From the NCBI GenBank assembly GCA_023249725.1, contig JAHFBZ010000001.1, forward strand, positions 45,220-109,219: a stretch of 64,000 nt of DNA, in the 5' to 3' direction. The notes beneath the pieces were generated by a model. That model worked only from the letters and a program-made list of their open reading frames with translations, was not told the DNA's origin and ran no database searches. The position numbers were made by a program, and so were the translations under genes. Numbering within the stretch: position 1 is the stretch's first letter; each line of letters opens with the position of its first letter. The DNA is from Methanobacteriaceae archaeon (GTDB lineage: Archaea; Methanobacteriota; Methanobacteria; Methanobacteriales; Methanobacteriaceae). Below are positions 10,594-20,874 of the stretch, one piece after another.

Positions 10594-10604
10594 AGTATAT
10601 AAAA
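10594..10604 (-). promoter_or_regulatory. TATA-like element for tetR
   Basis: Read on the minus strand this is TTTTATATACT, close to the methanogen TATA box. It lies about 65-75 bases upstream of the tetR ATG and abuts operator copy 2. The plus-strand reading could also serve the divergent sensor gene. Confidence 0.45.
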
Positions 10605-10616
10605 CTAACGTTCGTT
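10603..10616. promoter_or_regulatory. TetR operator copy 2 (near-perfect palindrome)
   Basis: AACTAACGTTCGTT is a 14-base palindrome of the form AACnAACGTTnGTT, broken only at the paired n positions. This form resembles known TetR-family operators. It sits beside the TATA-like element in the tetR/sensor intergenic region and is repeated 46 bases away. Confidence 0.6.
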
Positions 10617-10674
10617 CTTAAAAATTTCCATAAAAACAAATATTATTATTATAATATTATTATTGGTTATTCCC

Positions 10675-11395
10675 ATGCTAGCTAAAAAAATTCTATTGGT
10701 TGAGGATGAATGCATAGAAGCATTAGATATTAAGCGTACCTTAGAATCTTTTGGCTATGAAGTTCCATATATAGCTTCTAGTGGTGAAGAAACTGTAGAT
10801 AAAGCTTTAAAAATCATGCCAGATCTTATTTTGATGGATATAATTCTTAAAGGAGAATCCAATGGTATAAATGATGCTTCTAAAATTAAAGAAATAAATA
10901 TACCAATTATTTACTTAACTGCTAATTTGGAAGAGTCTACAATTGAAAAAGCTAAATTTACAGAACCCTATGACTATATAATCAAACCATACGATCCTAT
11001 AGAACTTAAATATGCTATAGAACTCGCCATTTACAAAACCCAAACCGAAAAAGAATTAAAGCAGAGTGAAAAAAGGTTCCGTCACATCCTGGAAAATTCA
11101 TTAGATGCAGCTTATAGGCGTAATTTGGACATTGATGAGTATGATTATTTAAGCCCAGTGATTGAACAGGTACTTGGCTATTCTGCAGAAGAGTTCATTT
11201 CCCTGCCATCAACAAAGGTTTTGGAACTAATACATCCCCATGACCGGGAAAATGCGGATAATATTTTTGCTAATGCACTTTCTGGAAAAACAAAGACATA
11301 CAACATTGAATATCGTTTCAAACAAAAAGACGGACACTATAAATGGGTAAAAGATTTTGGTTCCATAGTGCAAGACGAAGACATTATGTTTCTCA

Positions 11396-11418
<23 letters not shown>
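10675..11418 (+). CDS. response-regulator receiver plus PAS: N-terminal half of a split sensor kinase
   Basis: The product has a receiver domain (residues about 4-120, acidic pair VEDE, phosphoacceptor in DLILMDIILKG) and a PAS fold (residues about 130-245, ending FKQKDGHYKWVKDFGS). It stops at GSVHDY, exactly where such proteins usually read SVHDITERK and continue. The missing continuation is present in the next frame from 11396, so this gene and the next one appear to be one hybrid sensor kinase broken by a single extra base near 11408-11414. A TTG at 10663 is also open; ATG 10675 gives the usual short N-terminus. It stands divergent to tetR with two operators between them. Whether the halves are still made separately is unknown. 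Confidence 0.75.
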
Positions 11419-12502
<1,084 letters not shown>

Positions 12503-12674
12503 CTATAATTAAACTATTATTTAGAGATTATAATAATTTTACATGCATTTAAGGCCTTATTTAATAGTTAAATTCCTTTGTTAGTTAATTTATATCAAAA
12601 TATTTCTATATGAGATTAATAATATTTTATTAGATATTATAATCCATCAAAATAATTAGATTTTATCCAATTAA

Positions 12675-13091
12675 ATGAGCTATAAAATGTCTTTAACTCA
12701 TGAAGAAGTGAAAAACTTATTTAACCACCTTAAAACCGGCCAAAATGAACTTTTTTTCCAACGAGTGGCCCCGGATGTTAAATGGACGGTAATGGGAAAT
12801 CATCCTTTGGCCGGGACATATTATAGTAAAGATGACTTTGTTTTGCACACATTTGGCAGATTAAACAAAATATTAAAAGAAGGAGTGATTCTGGAAGTTA
12901 AAAATATTTTCATAGACTTTGATGTGGCCATTGTGGAAATGGAATCATTATCTACGGCTTTAAATGGAAAACCATTCAACAATACTTACTGCTGGATTAC
13001 GCGATTTGAAAATGATATTATTGTAGAAGTGAGGGCCTATGTAGATTCGGCTCTGGTGCAGAAGGTTATTGATGAAAATGAAACTATTTAA
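12675..13091 (+). CDS. SnoaL/NTF2-like family protein
   Basis: This 138-residue protein has the cone-shaped NTF2-like (SnoaL, ketosteroid-isomerase-like) pattern: an N-terminal helix ending in VAPDVKWTVMGNHPLAGTYYSKDDF, then long beta strands with ITRFENDIIVEVRAYVDSALV. Members bind small hydrophobic molecules or act as isomerases, but many are of unknown role, as here. No clear ribosome site precedes the first ATG; a second ATG four codons later is possible. It is followed 30 bases later by an Fpg/Nei-like gene on the same strand and may be co-transcribed with it. Confidence 0.75.
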   Translation: MSYKMSLTHEEVKNLFNHLKTGQNELFFQRVAPDVKWTVMGNHPLAGTYYSKDDFVLHTFGRLNKILKEGVILEVKNIFIDFDVAIVEMESLSTALNGKPFNNTYCWITRFENDIIVEVRAYVDSALVQKVIDENETI

Positions 13092-13121
13092 AATTCATTA
13101 TAATTGAAAGGAGCTTTTAAA

Positions 13122-13937
13122 ATGGCAGAACTACCTGAAATAATTATTTTTAGCCGGCAAATGGATGAAGAATTGAGAGATAAGGAATTTGATTCAGTGG
13201 ATATTGTTCAGGAAAAAATTCTAAATATGGGGCCTAGTGAATTTGCAGAATTAATTCAGGGCAAAAAAGTTTCAAATGTTTATAACAAAGGAAAATGGAT
13301 TTTCATAGAGTTATCTGGTAATTATCATCTTTTATTAAATCTGGGAATGGGAACTGATTTATTCTACCACTCCAAAGGCCAAGAATGGCCAAAAGACTAT
13401 CAAATTCGCTTCTCGTTCACTGATGAAACAGGGTTTTCATGTAGGTTCTGGTGGATTGGACGTTCTGAGCTAGTTTCTAATAAAGAACTGCTTGAACATA
13501 AGGCCACTAAAGATATTGCCCTATCTCCGTTGGATTCTGACTTTACTTTAGAACACTTTAAAAAGCTTATTAAAGGCCGTTCGCAGATTAAAAACCTGAT
13601 TTTAAACCAAAGGAAGATTGGAGGGATTGGGAACGTTTATATTCATGATATATTGTTTAAAGCCAAAATTCACCCTCAAAAACTGGCCAATGAAGTAGAA
13701 GATGCTCAAATTGAAGATTTGTATGGAATAATGATTGAAAACTTGAGTGATGCACTGGATAAAGGCGGACTTTATTATGAAAAAGATTTTTACGCTAAAG
13801 AATGGGGATTTACCCGGGATTATTTCTTAGTGGCCTACAATGAGGAAAAGCCCTGTCCCGTATGTGGAACTACCATAGAAAAAATTAAAACAGGAAGCAC
13901 ATCTTCTTATATTTGTCCACAGTGCCAGCAATTGTAA
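13122..13937 (+). CDS. Fpg/Nei-family DNA glycosylase-like protein lacking the N-terminal proline
   Basis: The fold of formamidopyrimidine-DNA glycosylase/endonuclease VIII is evident: the N-terminal ELPE block, the helix-two-turn-helix with KIGGIGNVYIHDILFKAKIHP near residues 166-186, and a C-terminal zinc finger CPVCG...CPQC near residues 245-270. Such enzymes remove oxidised bases from DNA. However, the residue after Met is Ala (MAELPE), where the catalytic Pro nucleophile normally sits. An AAAGGAG site precedes ATG 13122, so the upstream TTG at 13104 is not the start. Members without Pro do exist as I recall, and their chemistry is unclear. The 3' end of the gene has been duplicated just downstream. 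Confidence 0.85.
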   Translation: MAELPEIIIFSRQMDEELRDKEFDSVDIVQEKILNMGPSEFAELIQGKKVSNVYNKGKWIFIELSGNYHLLLNLGMGTDLFYHSKGQEWPKDYQIRFSFTDETGFSCRFWWIGRSELVSNKELLEHKATKDIALSPLDSDFTLEHFKKLIKGRSQIKNLILNQRKIGGIGNVYIHDILFKAKIHPQKLANEVEDAQIEDLYGIMIENLSDALDKGGLYYEKDFYAKEWGFTRDYFLVAYNEEKPCPVCGTTIEKIKTGSTSSYICPQCQQL

Positions 13938-13988
13938 TTAATTAATCTTCTTATATCTGCGGTAATGTCAGCAATTGTAATTAATTAA
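13902..13988 (+). repeat. 44-base tandem duplication of the fpg-like gene 3' end
   Basis: The last codons and stop of the fpg-like gene (13902-13945) are followed at once by a diverged second copy (13946-13988). Both begin TCTTCTTATAT and end in CAGCAATTGTAATTAATTAA, with differences only in the middle. The second copy lies after the stop and is not translated as part of the gene. Confidence 0.85.
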
Positions 13989-14076
13989 AGAAAAAAAAAT
14001 AAAAAGATAAATTTATAATTTTTTTAAATAAAAATATTTTAAAATAAAATAAAAAATTAAGAGTTTTTATTTTTGT

Positions 14077-14574
14077 TTATTCAGCTTTAGGTAAGAATAT
14101 CATGAATATTCCTTCTAATAATAGGAAGATTCCGATTAAAGCACCTAAATAGAACGGATCAAGAGCATATAATCCTATTATTATGTATAAAATACCTAAT
14201 ACTATTCCGCTCAGGCCCCTTAATTTTGGAGAAGAGCCGGCACCGCTGAAGAAAGCTATTATTCCAGTGATTATTAGGAAAAATCCACCTAAGTAAATTA
14301 TCGTACTGGCAAATATACTGAAGGCCACTATTTTTCCGAATAAACCTATTCCCACAACTATACCAATAATACCCAGTATTAAAGATACTATACTGATAGC
14401 TTTACTGGCTTCCCAGGTTCCAAAACTGTGTGCAATCAACCATATACCAATGAACATTATTCCCAGCCCAGTAATGATACTGGCGGTAAAAACTCCTAAT
14501 AATGGGAATGCCATAAGTAAAATACCTAAAATTATGGCCAAAATCCCTAACAAAACATTATTTCCTTCTGCCAT
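14077..14574 (-). CDS. DUF308/HdeD-like membrane protein
   Basis: This 165-residue protein is almost wholly hydrophobic, with about six membrane spans arranged as repeated Gly-rich pairs (ILGILLMAFPLLGVF, ILGIIGIVVGIGLFG, IVLGILYIIIGLYAL). This is the DUF308 pattern, shared with the acid-stress protein HdeD; the archaeal function is unknown. A GGAGG site stands eight bases before the ATG. A second small membrane protein on the same strand begins about 320 bases upstream. Confidence 0.8.
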   Translation of the reverse strand: MAEGNNVLLGILAIILGILLMAFPLLGVFTASIITGLGIMFIGIWLIAHSFGTWEASKAISIVSLILGIIGIVVGIGLFGKIVAFSIFASTIIYLGGFFLIITGIIAFFSGAGSSPKLRGLSGIVLGILYIIIGLYALDPFYLGALIGIFLLLEGIFMIFLPKAE

Positions 14575-14738
14575 ATCTATTTCCTCCTATTTAAAAGCTT
14601 TATTTAATATTAATGTTGGAGGTTTTAGTTAATATAATTGTACTATTTAAATGAAATAGTAAAAATTAGAAATCTGGCAATTATTTATGGAAGACTGAAT
14701 CGGACTGAGAAAATAAAAATAAAAAATTTTAGGAAATA

Positions 14739-14894
14739 TTATCTTTTTCGGAACATATAGAATCCATAAAGCACGAATATTAGTATAGCTGCCCAATAGG
14801 CATACACAAACCACTGTGGTGGCAGTGCAAAATATAAAATAGCTAACAATACACCTAATACCATTAATAATAATCCATTCATAGTGTCATTCAT
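14739..14894 (-). CDS. small membrane protein, 51 residues
   Basis: This short open frame starts MNDTMNGLLLMVLG and ends in FYMFRKR. It has two hydrophobic stretches (LLLMVLGVLLAILYFAL and WAAILIFVLYGFYMF) separated by PPQWFVYAY, then a basic tail, a convincing small two-span membrane protein with the C-terminus inside. The ATG at 14894 has a GAGGGG ribosome site at good spacing. No family is recognised. It lies upstream of and on the same strand as the DUF308-like gene, which hints at a shared membrane or stress role; that is inference. Confidence 0.7.
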   Translation of the reverse strand: MNDTMNGLLLMVLGVLLAILYFALPPQWFVYAYWAAILIFVLYGFYMFRKR

Positions 14895-15079
14895 CTTAAT
14901 ACCCCTCGATTTTATACTATTTTTTATTTTTGTAGGATGTATTAAATTAATTTTTCTAAAATTTGCTTAGAAATTAAAATTTATTCTAAATATAAAATTT
15001 AAAAGCCTTTAAAATGTACTAATTTATATTATAAAAAAAGCAATACTGAATATTGAATTAATAATCTGGAGATACTAAT

Positions 15080-15454
15080 TTGGCAAGAATTCTTATTGTA
15101 GAAGATGAAGGCATAGGTGCCATGGACTTAAAATACACCCTGGAGGCCCTGGGCCATGAAGTCGTTCATATTGCTTCTAGGGGTGAAGAAGCAATTGAAA
15201 AATCATTAGAAATGCTTCCAGATTTGGTTTTAATGGATATTATATTAAAAGGAGATATTGATGGAATCACTGCGGCGGAAGAGCTCAGTAAATCGGATAT
15301 TCCTTTTATATATTTGACGGCTAATTCTGAAAATGCTACTCAAGAACGGGCCTTAGCTACAAAACCTCTTGGGTACGTACTGAAACCATTTGAAAACATA
15401 GAATTAAAAGAGGCGGTAGAATCTGCTATTAAGCAAACAAAAGATAATATTTAA
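15080..15454 (+). CDS. stand-alone response regulator receiver domain
   Basis: This is a single CheY-like receiver domain of 124 residues, with the acidic pair VEDE, the phosphoacceptor in DLVLMDIILKGDIDG, the Thr in IYLTANSE and the Lys in GYVLKPFE. No output domain follows, so it probably works by protein contact or as a phosphate shuttle from a hybrid kinase. It starts at TTG with a GGAG site nine bases upstream. It closely resembles the receivers at the N-termini of the proteins at 10675 and 49554-51266, pointing to shared ancestry and possible cross-talk. Confidence 0.9.
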   Translation: MARILIVEDEGIGAMDLKYTLEALGHEVVHIASRGEEAIEKSLEMLPDLVLMDIILKGDIDGITAAEELSKSDIPFIYLTANSENATQERALATKPLGYVLKPFENIELKEAVESAIKQTKDNI

Positions 15455-15625
15455 AAATAGGAACATCTATTACGTATTCTCTCTTATGGGGCATTTATTT
15501 TATAAAATAAACATTAATGAAATCTATTATTAATTATAGCTTAGTTTATAGTAGATAAAGTTATTTTCATTATTTTTTTAATTTAAACTATTATTCAATT
15601 TTTCAAATAATTAAGGTGTATATTA

Positions 15626-16240
15626 ATGATTGGACTTTTAATTGCCGGGATATCCCTTGGATTTTCAGCTGGATTCTCTCCAGGCCCCCTAATGGTGTTA
15701 ATAATATCTCAAACCCTGAAACACGGGTACCGGGAAGGCATAAAAGTGGCCTGTGCACCAATAATAACGGACATACCAATTATAATTGTTACCTTAATAT
15801 TATTGTCTTATTTATCTCAAAATAGTGGCATTTTAGGATTAATATCCATAATTGGCGGATTTTATCTGGTTTATTTAGCATATGAAAGCTTTAAAACACA
15901 TGGAATTGAAGAAAACTTTGATATGGAAGAACCTAGATCTTTTTTGAAAGGGGCTGCTGTGAATTTCCTAAGCCCCAATCCATATATATTTTGGATAACT
16001 GTAGGGGGTCCTATTACCATAGCTGCTTATCAAGTAAATCCTTATTCTCCTTCATGGTTCTTTTTTGGGTTTTATATATTTCTGATAGGCTCTAAAATAT
16101 TGTTAGCAGTTTTAGTTGGTAAATCAAGAGATTTTCTAACGGGAAAATCCTATATTTACATCATGCGATTCATGGGTGTCCTTCTATCGATATTCGCAGC
16201 TTATATATGGTGGAATGGCTTTCATTTGATTATAGGATAA
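15626..16240 (+). CDS. LysE family amino-acid exporter
   Basis: This is a 204-residue membrane protein with about six spans and the LysE/RhtB hallmark GFSAGFSPGPLMVLIISQTLKHG at the N-terminus, followed by the conserved GAAVNFLSPNPYIFWITVGGP segment. The family exports amino acids or related small molecules driven by ion gradients. Substrate specificity cannot be predicted. The ATG is preceded by GGTG. It is monocistronic, convergent with a ThrE-type exporter gene. Confidence 0.85.
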   Translation: MIGLLIAGISLGFSAGFSPGPLMVLIISQTLKHGYREGIKVACAPIITDIPIIIVTLILLSYLSQNSGILGLISIIGGFYLVYLAYESFKTHGIEENFDMEEPRSFLKGAAVNFLSPNPYIFWITVGGPITIAAYQVNPYSPSWFFFGFYIFLIGSKILLAVLVGKSRDFLTGKSYIYIMRFMGVLLSIFAAYIWWNGFHLIIG

Positions 16241-16353
16241 CTAAATTAAATTATATAAATTAATAATTACTTAAAACAATTACAATCAAATCAACTACCA
16301 TTAATCAATTATTTAAATTAAATTAATTATTAAATTATTTTTCCATTTTTCCA

Positions 16354-17658
16354 TTATTTGCTATCTTTATACAATTTCGACCTTATTTTCTGTAATCTTA
16401 ATGGCTCAGCAATGGCTGCACCTATTAAAAGGCCCAATGATATGGCTACCACGGTCATAATGAGCAAAATCAAATTATTTACGGCTGTAAAATAATTTTG
16501 CCCGATTAATGTGGCCAGGCCAATGAATCCTAGAGATCCTGGAACTAGGAACCAAAAAGCAGATATGGTGGATACAAAGCTGGGTGTTCTTTTGGGTGAA
16601 CGGCCGATTAAAGTGCCGCTCACGGTCATAAAGAGTGATCCTAAAAATGCACCGAAAAAGCTACCAATAAAATAGTTTCCAACTTGCTGACCCAAAAAAG
16701 CAATGTAAAGGACAAGTATTACCCATGGCAAGTCTTTGGTTCGCATGGACATGAATAAAAACATTCCCATGGCAAATAAAAGGATACCTATCACAGGAAC
16801 CCATCCAAAAGTACTGATAGGGATAGAATTTACAATAAGATCATGCTGAGATAATCCAGTAATCTGAACACCAATTAAAACACCAAATAACAGCAAAAAC
16901 AAGATAGTAACGCCGTATATGGTTCTACTTGCTCCAGAAATCATGTCTCCGGAGGCCAGCTCAAACATACCCGTGGTTAGGGTGGCCCCTGGTAAGAAAT
17001 AGGCCAGAGCTGGAACTAAGATGGTGAAAGACCCTACTAGTATCAGCCCTTCTTTTACTCCCCAAAATAATATGGTGGAAACTATAAATGCTGCTAAAAC
17101 AGGCAAAATAAGTGTTAATCGAGGTTTATTTTCACTTAAAATTAGTAATAAACTTACTATTCCTCCTAATAGTCCAGAAATAAGTAATTGTTGGGGGGTA
17201 GGCTGTAACAACATTCCTAATCCCAAGGCAAATAATATATATCCTAAAATTATCCCTAAAACTCCGAAACGGTGCTTTTGAGAAGTTATTTTTTTAAGAC
17301 GCTTTTGGCCTTCCTTTGGACTTATTTCTGCCTTCTCAGCTAAATATATTAATTCATAAAGTTCTGAAACCTGATTTAAGTGTGAAAGGCCGGATATCTG
17401 GTTTACTGTGGTTAAAGGGGGTGATTCTTCATCTCCCAGCTTTATTATTAGAAAAGTGGTGAAAATGAGTATTTCTGCCTTAACATCATAAGCTCTAGCT
17501 ATATCATATAAAATTGATTGAACTGCAGTAACAGATATTCCTGCAGAGGTTAGGGACTTACCCAAACCAGCCATGAACTCTAAAAGTTCATGATTGAATT
17601 TTTTACCTTTATGCTGCTTTTTAAGGAAATTTAAGTCTGATTTATTTGTTTTATCCAT
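16354..17658 (-). CDS. threonine/serine exporter ThrE family (DUF1212)
   Basis: This 434-residue protein has a soluble N-terminal segment with the DUF1212 pattern (LGKSLTSAGISVTAVQSILYDIARAYDV) and then about ten hydrophobic spans, matching full-length ThrE/YjjP-YjjB fusions that export threonine, serine or organic anions. The start has GAGGA before the ATG. It is divergent from a glutamate decarboxylase gene across a 271-base region, so the exporter might serve the decarboxylase product or substrate; this is inference. Confidence 0.85.
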   Translation of the reverse strand: MDKTNKSDLNFLKKQHKGKKFNHELLEFMAGLGKSLTSAGISVTAVQSILYDIARAYDVKAEILIFTTFLIIKLGDEESPPLTTVNQISGLSHLNQVSELYELIYLAEKAEISPKEGQKRLKKITSQKHRFGVLGIILGYILFALGLGMLLQPTPQQLLISGLLGGIVSLLLILSENKPRLTLILPVLAAFIVSTILFWGVKEGLILVGSFTILVPALAYFLPGATLTTGMFELASGDMISGASRTIYGVTILFLLLFGVLIGVQITGLSQHDLIVNSIPISTFGWVPVIGILLFAMGMFLFMSMRTKDLPWVILVLYIAFLGQQVGNYFIGSFFGAFLGSLFMTVSGTLIGRSPKRTPSFVSTISAFWFLVPGSLGFIGLATLIGQNYFTAVNNLILLIMTVVAISLGLLIGAAIAEPLRLQKIRSKLYKDSK

Positions 17659-17929
17659 TTATATTTCCTCTAGGGGGATTAAAATTTTACAGTATTAATT
17701 GAGAATCGGGAATTATAATTAAATGCATTTAAATTTTTTACTGTTATTTTATTTAGAGCTTAATCAATTTAAGATATTCTAAGAGAAATTTAATAAACTA
17801 GTTTCATTATAAAATATATTGTTGTATACTAGTGATTATATATGCTTATTATGAGAATAGGGCAATTAATTCTTTTATTTTTTATTAAATGGGATTAAAT
17901 TAAGTTCCTATTACTGGCGGGTGAATTTA

Positions 17930-19321
17930 GTGTTATCTAAGAAAAAAAATCTTAAAAAGATGAAGAAATCTGAGAGAGAAGTAGCTAGTACTTTTGGGAG
18001 CCGTTATTTTTCGGAATCCATACCTAAATATGAAATTAGTGAAGAAGGAATGCCTCCTCGTGCAGCATACCAATTAATACATGAAGAATTAAATTTGGAT
18101 GGTAATCCGGCCCTCAATTTGGCCAGCTTTGTCACTACCTGGATGGAGCCTGAAGCAGACAAATTAATAATGGAAAGTATGGGAAAAAACTTTATTGATA
18201 ATGATGAATACCCTCAAACTTCTAAAATCCAAGATAGAGTTATTAATATGCTGGCCCGGCTTTTTAACGCACCTCATGAATGTAAATCTATTGGTACCAG
18301 TGCCATAGGCTCCTCCGAGGCCATTATGTTGGGTCTTCTGGCCCACAAGTGGACCTGGAAAAATCGCAGAAAAGCGGAAGGAAAACCATATGATAAACCA
18401 AATATTGTAATGGGTGCGGATGTACACACTGTTTGGGAGAAATTTGCACTGTATTTCGATGTGGAACTTCGTTTAATTCCTTTGGCAAAGGATACATACA
18501 TTGTAACGGCCGAAGAAGTAGCCAAACAAATAGATGAAAATACCATATGTGTGGGTACTGTAATTGGAACAACATTCACTGGCCAAATGGATCCTATTAA
18601 TGAAATTAATGATCTTTTAATTGATATAAAAGAAAAAAAAGGATGGGACATACCCATACATGTTGATGGTGCCAGTGGAGGATTTATAGCTCCTTTTATT
18701 TACCCTGATCTTTCATGGGATTTCCGATTGGAACAAGTCCGCTCTATAAATGTATCGGGCCATAAATATGGTCTGGTATATCCTGGAATAGGTTGGTTAG
18801 TATTTAAAGATAAAACTGATCTCCCAGAAGAGCTAATTTTCAAGGTAAACTATTTGGGGGGACTCATGCCTAACTATTCCCTCAATTTTTCCAAAGGAAG
18901 TAGCACCATTGTGGCCCAATATTATAATTTCCTTAGACTGGGCAAAAGCGGATATAAAGATATAATGGAAAACATGCTTCAAAACTGCAGGCATCTGGCC
19001 GGAAAATTAGAGAAATCAGGCAAATTTGAAATTATTAACAAAGAAGTTATGTTTCCACTAGTGGCTGTTGGCCTTAAAGATGCAGATTTCACGGTTTTTC
19101 AACTTTCAGAAAAATTAAGAGAGAAAGGTTGGATAATTCCGGCTTATACCTTACCTGAAAATGCACAGGATGTGGCCGTACTGAGAATGGTCATAAAAGA
19201 AAATTTTGGTAGAGACATGGTTGATTCGCTTTTAGATGATATAATGGAGGCCTATGAGTATTTTGAAAAACAAAAAATTAGTAACCATAAAGAAAGGGAG
19301 AATCCAACTCTATTATATTAA
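17930..19321 (+). CDS. gadB: glutamate decarboxylase (GadA/B type)
   Basis: This is a PLP-dependent decarboxylase of the bacterial GadB type, converting glutamate to GABA and CO2 with uptake of a proton. It contains [14 protein letters not shown], the HVDGASGGF motif (cofactor aspartate) and SGHKYG with the PLP lysine. Its length, about 463 residues, matches GadB and not the shorter archaeal MfnA. The open frame reaches a GTG at 17921, but that GTG is part of the GCGGGTGA ribosome site, so the start is GTG 17930. It is divergent from a ThrE-type exporter. GABA production or acid tolerance is likely; no GadC antiporter is visible. Confidence 0.85.
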   Translation: MLSKKKNLKKMKKSEREVASTFGSRYFSESIPKYEISEEGMPPRAAYQLIHEELNLDGNPALNLASFVTTWMEPEADKLIMESMGKNFIDNDEYPQTSKIQDRVINMLARLFNAPHECKSIGTSAIGSSEAIMLGLLAHKWTWKNRRKAEGKPYDKPNIVMGADVHTVWEKFALYFDVELRLIPLAKDTYIVTAEEVAKQIDENTICVGTVIGTTFTGQMDPINEINDLLIDIKEKKGWDIPIHVDGASGGFIAPFIYPDLSWDFRLEQVRSINVSGHKYGLVYPGIGWLVFKDKTDLPEELIFKVNYLGGLMPNYSLNFSKGSSTIVAQYYNFLRLGKSGYKDIMENMLQNCRHLAGKLEKSGKFEIINKEVMFPLVAVGLKDADFTVFQLSEKLREKGWIIPAYTLPENAQDVAVLRMVIKENFGRDMVDSLLDDIMEAYEYFEKQKISNHKERENPTLLY

Positions 19322-19487
19322 TATGGGGTTAATATAGAATTTTTAAACCTGTTATTTTTGAAAAAATTTTATAATTATATTATTCTTTCTTTATTTTCTT
19401 ATTTTTAGTTTATAATTGAGTTTATTGACTGCTTATTCATTTTTACTTGAACAATCTATTTCATGATTTAAGACTTGCTTCACGGTT

Positions 19488-20366
19488 CTATGTCACCATT
19501 TCATTTTCATGAGTTCGCTCAGGAAGTAATAATATGGCCGCAATGAAAAAGCACACCGCCCCTATAAACGTTCCTGAGGCTACTAGAAATTCATTTTTAG
19601 GAAGTCCAGTGGCAGGCATTACATAAGCTGAAATTGCAGAAAGGCCAAAGGCCATAGATCCTAGAAGATTTAAAAATGCAATTCTCCAGGAAATACTATG
19701 GGGATTCCAGGAGAGTAATGAATGTCCTACTTCTATCCATACCAGGCCACTGGCTATTAAAAAGCAAATGGGGCCAAAAATATCCGGATACCAGACCATA
19801 TGGTCTATTTGGGACATGGAAAGAGATTCATGCATTGATTCTAAGGTATTCATATTGAAAAACAGTGTTCCAATCAATTGCACCACACTAGACCACCAGT
19901 CTATACGCCGTGGTTCTAAAGAGAGTAAATGAAAGTTTTCTTTAAATTTTTGCCCGGGAGGCTGATGTGGACTATTAATTGTTTCTAAATACTGTAAAAA
20001 TGCGGCACTGGTGAAAAAGAGAGATCCTATAAAAAAGGTTAAGCAATTATAAAAATTACCAACCAGGGAATGATATGGTGGAAATGAACCTAATCCAAAA
20101 AATAATGCACCTATGGCAAATAAAATTCCTATCCACCATCCAATAGCACCTGGTGCCCACCAAGTTGATCCTGAGCTTTTATCCAGAGTGAAATGATGTT
20201 TACGGGCTTCTCTAGATTCCCAATATATTAATTTCTCTTCAGGATTTTTTAAGATCACCCGGGTAATAAACGGCCCAATTTTGTTGATTTTCCAGAAAGA
20301 CCATCCTGGAGGCAGATTGATCCTATTTTTAGAAAAATAAATGGTTTTTTTTACTTTATTCTTCAA
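19488..20366 (-). CDS. six-span membrane protein, unknown
   Basis: The first 70 residues are soluble and basic, followed by about six hydrophobic spans (e.g. WIGILFAIGALFFGLGSF, FFIGSLFFTSAAFLQYL, GPICFLIASGLVWIEVG, IAFLNLLGSMAFGLSAIS). Aromatic residues are unusually common near the first span (SGSTWWAPGAIGWW). The repeated span pattern recalls YrhK-like domains, but I do not recognise the family with confidence. It starts at TTG, overlapping the upstream 89-residue gene by 11 bases, so the two are translated together. Confidence 0.7.
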   Translation of the reverse strand: MKNKVKKTIYFSKNRINLPPGWSFWKINKIGPFITRVILKNPEEKLIYWESREARKHHFTLDKSSGSTWWAPGAIGWWIGILFAIGALFFGLGSFPPYHSLVGNFYNCLTFFIGSLFFTSAAFLQYLETINSPHQPPGQKFKENFHLLSLEPRRIDWWSSVVQLIGTLFFNMNTLESMHESLSMSQIDHMVWYPDIFGPICFLIASGLVWIEVGHSLLSWNPHSISWRIAFLNLLGSMAFGLSAISAYVMPATGLPKNEFLVASGTFIGAVCFFIAAILLLPERTHENEMVT

Positions 20367-20625
20367 TAAATTCCCTCAATTTGTCACTAACCATTAAAAG
20401 TCTGCTTCTGGAGTCTTGAATTATCCATCCACTATTAATTAGAATTTCTTCTATATCTAGCAACACATCATCTTCATCTTCATTTATAAGGCCGCCTAAC
20501 TGGAATCTAAATACGAGAGAGACCATTCCCCTATCCTGTAATGGATTCAAAATATTATAAACTGCTGGAAGCAGTTCTGCACTGAAATTTTCTTCTTTCA
20601 TGGCTGAAGTTTTAAAGATCTGCAT
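20356..20625 (-). CDS. small acidic protein, unknown
   Basis: This is an 89-residue soluble, acidic protein (GLINEDEDDVLLDIEEILINSGW). The pattern of a short helix, an acidic loop and strand-turn-strand near the C-terminus could be a winged-helix-like fold, but no family is recognised. No clear ribosome site precedes the first ATG; a second Met eight codons in is possible. It overlaps the six-span membrane protein gene by 11 bases and so is likely its functional partner. Confidence 0.55.
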   Translation of the reverse strand: MQIFKTSAMKEENFSAELLPAVYNILNPLQDRGMVSLVFRFQLGGLINEDEDDVLLDIEEILINSGWIIQDSRSRLLMVSDKLREFIEE

Positions 20626-20874
20626 TGATTTACTAAAATAATCATATTAAACCGGGGATTTATTATATTATTTTTAATTTAGAGTAATAAATACTATGGT
20701 ATAAATTAAGATATTATTTAATATAATAAATGCTTTTTTTTGGTTAATTAAGCGAGAAATTGTATTAAAAACTCTTTTTAATAAAATAAAACAAAAATAA
20801 ATAAAATTTAATAACAATTAAATAATGGAATCAATTTAAAATAAATAAATGGTGAGTTGCACCATTTAATAAAT

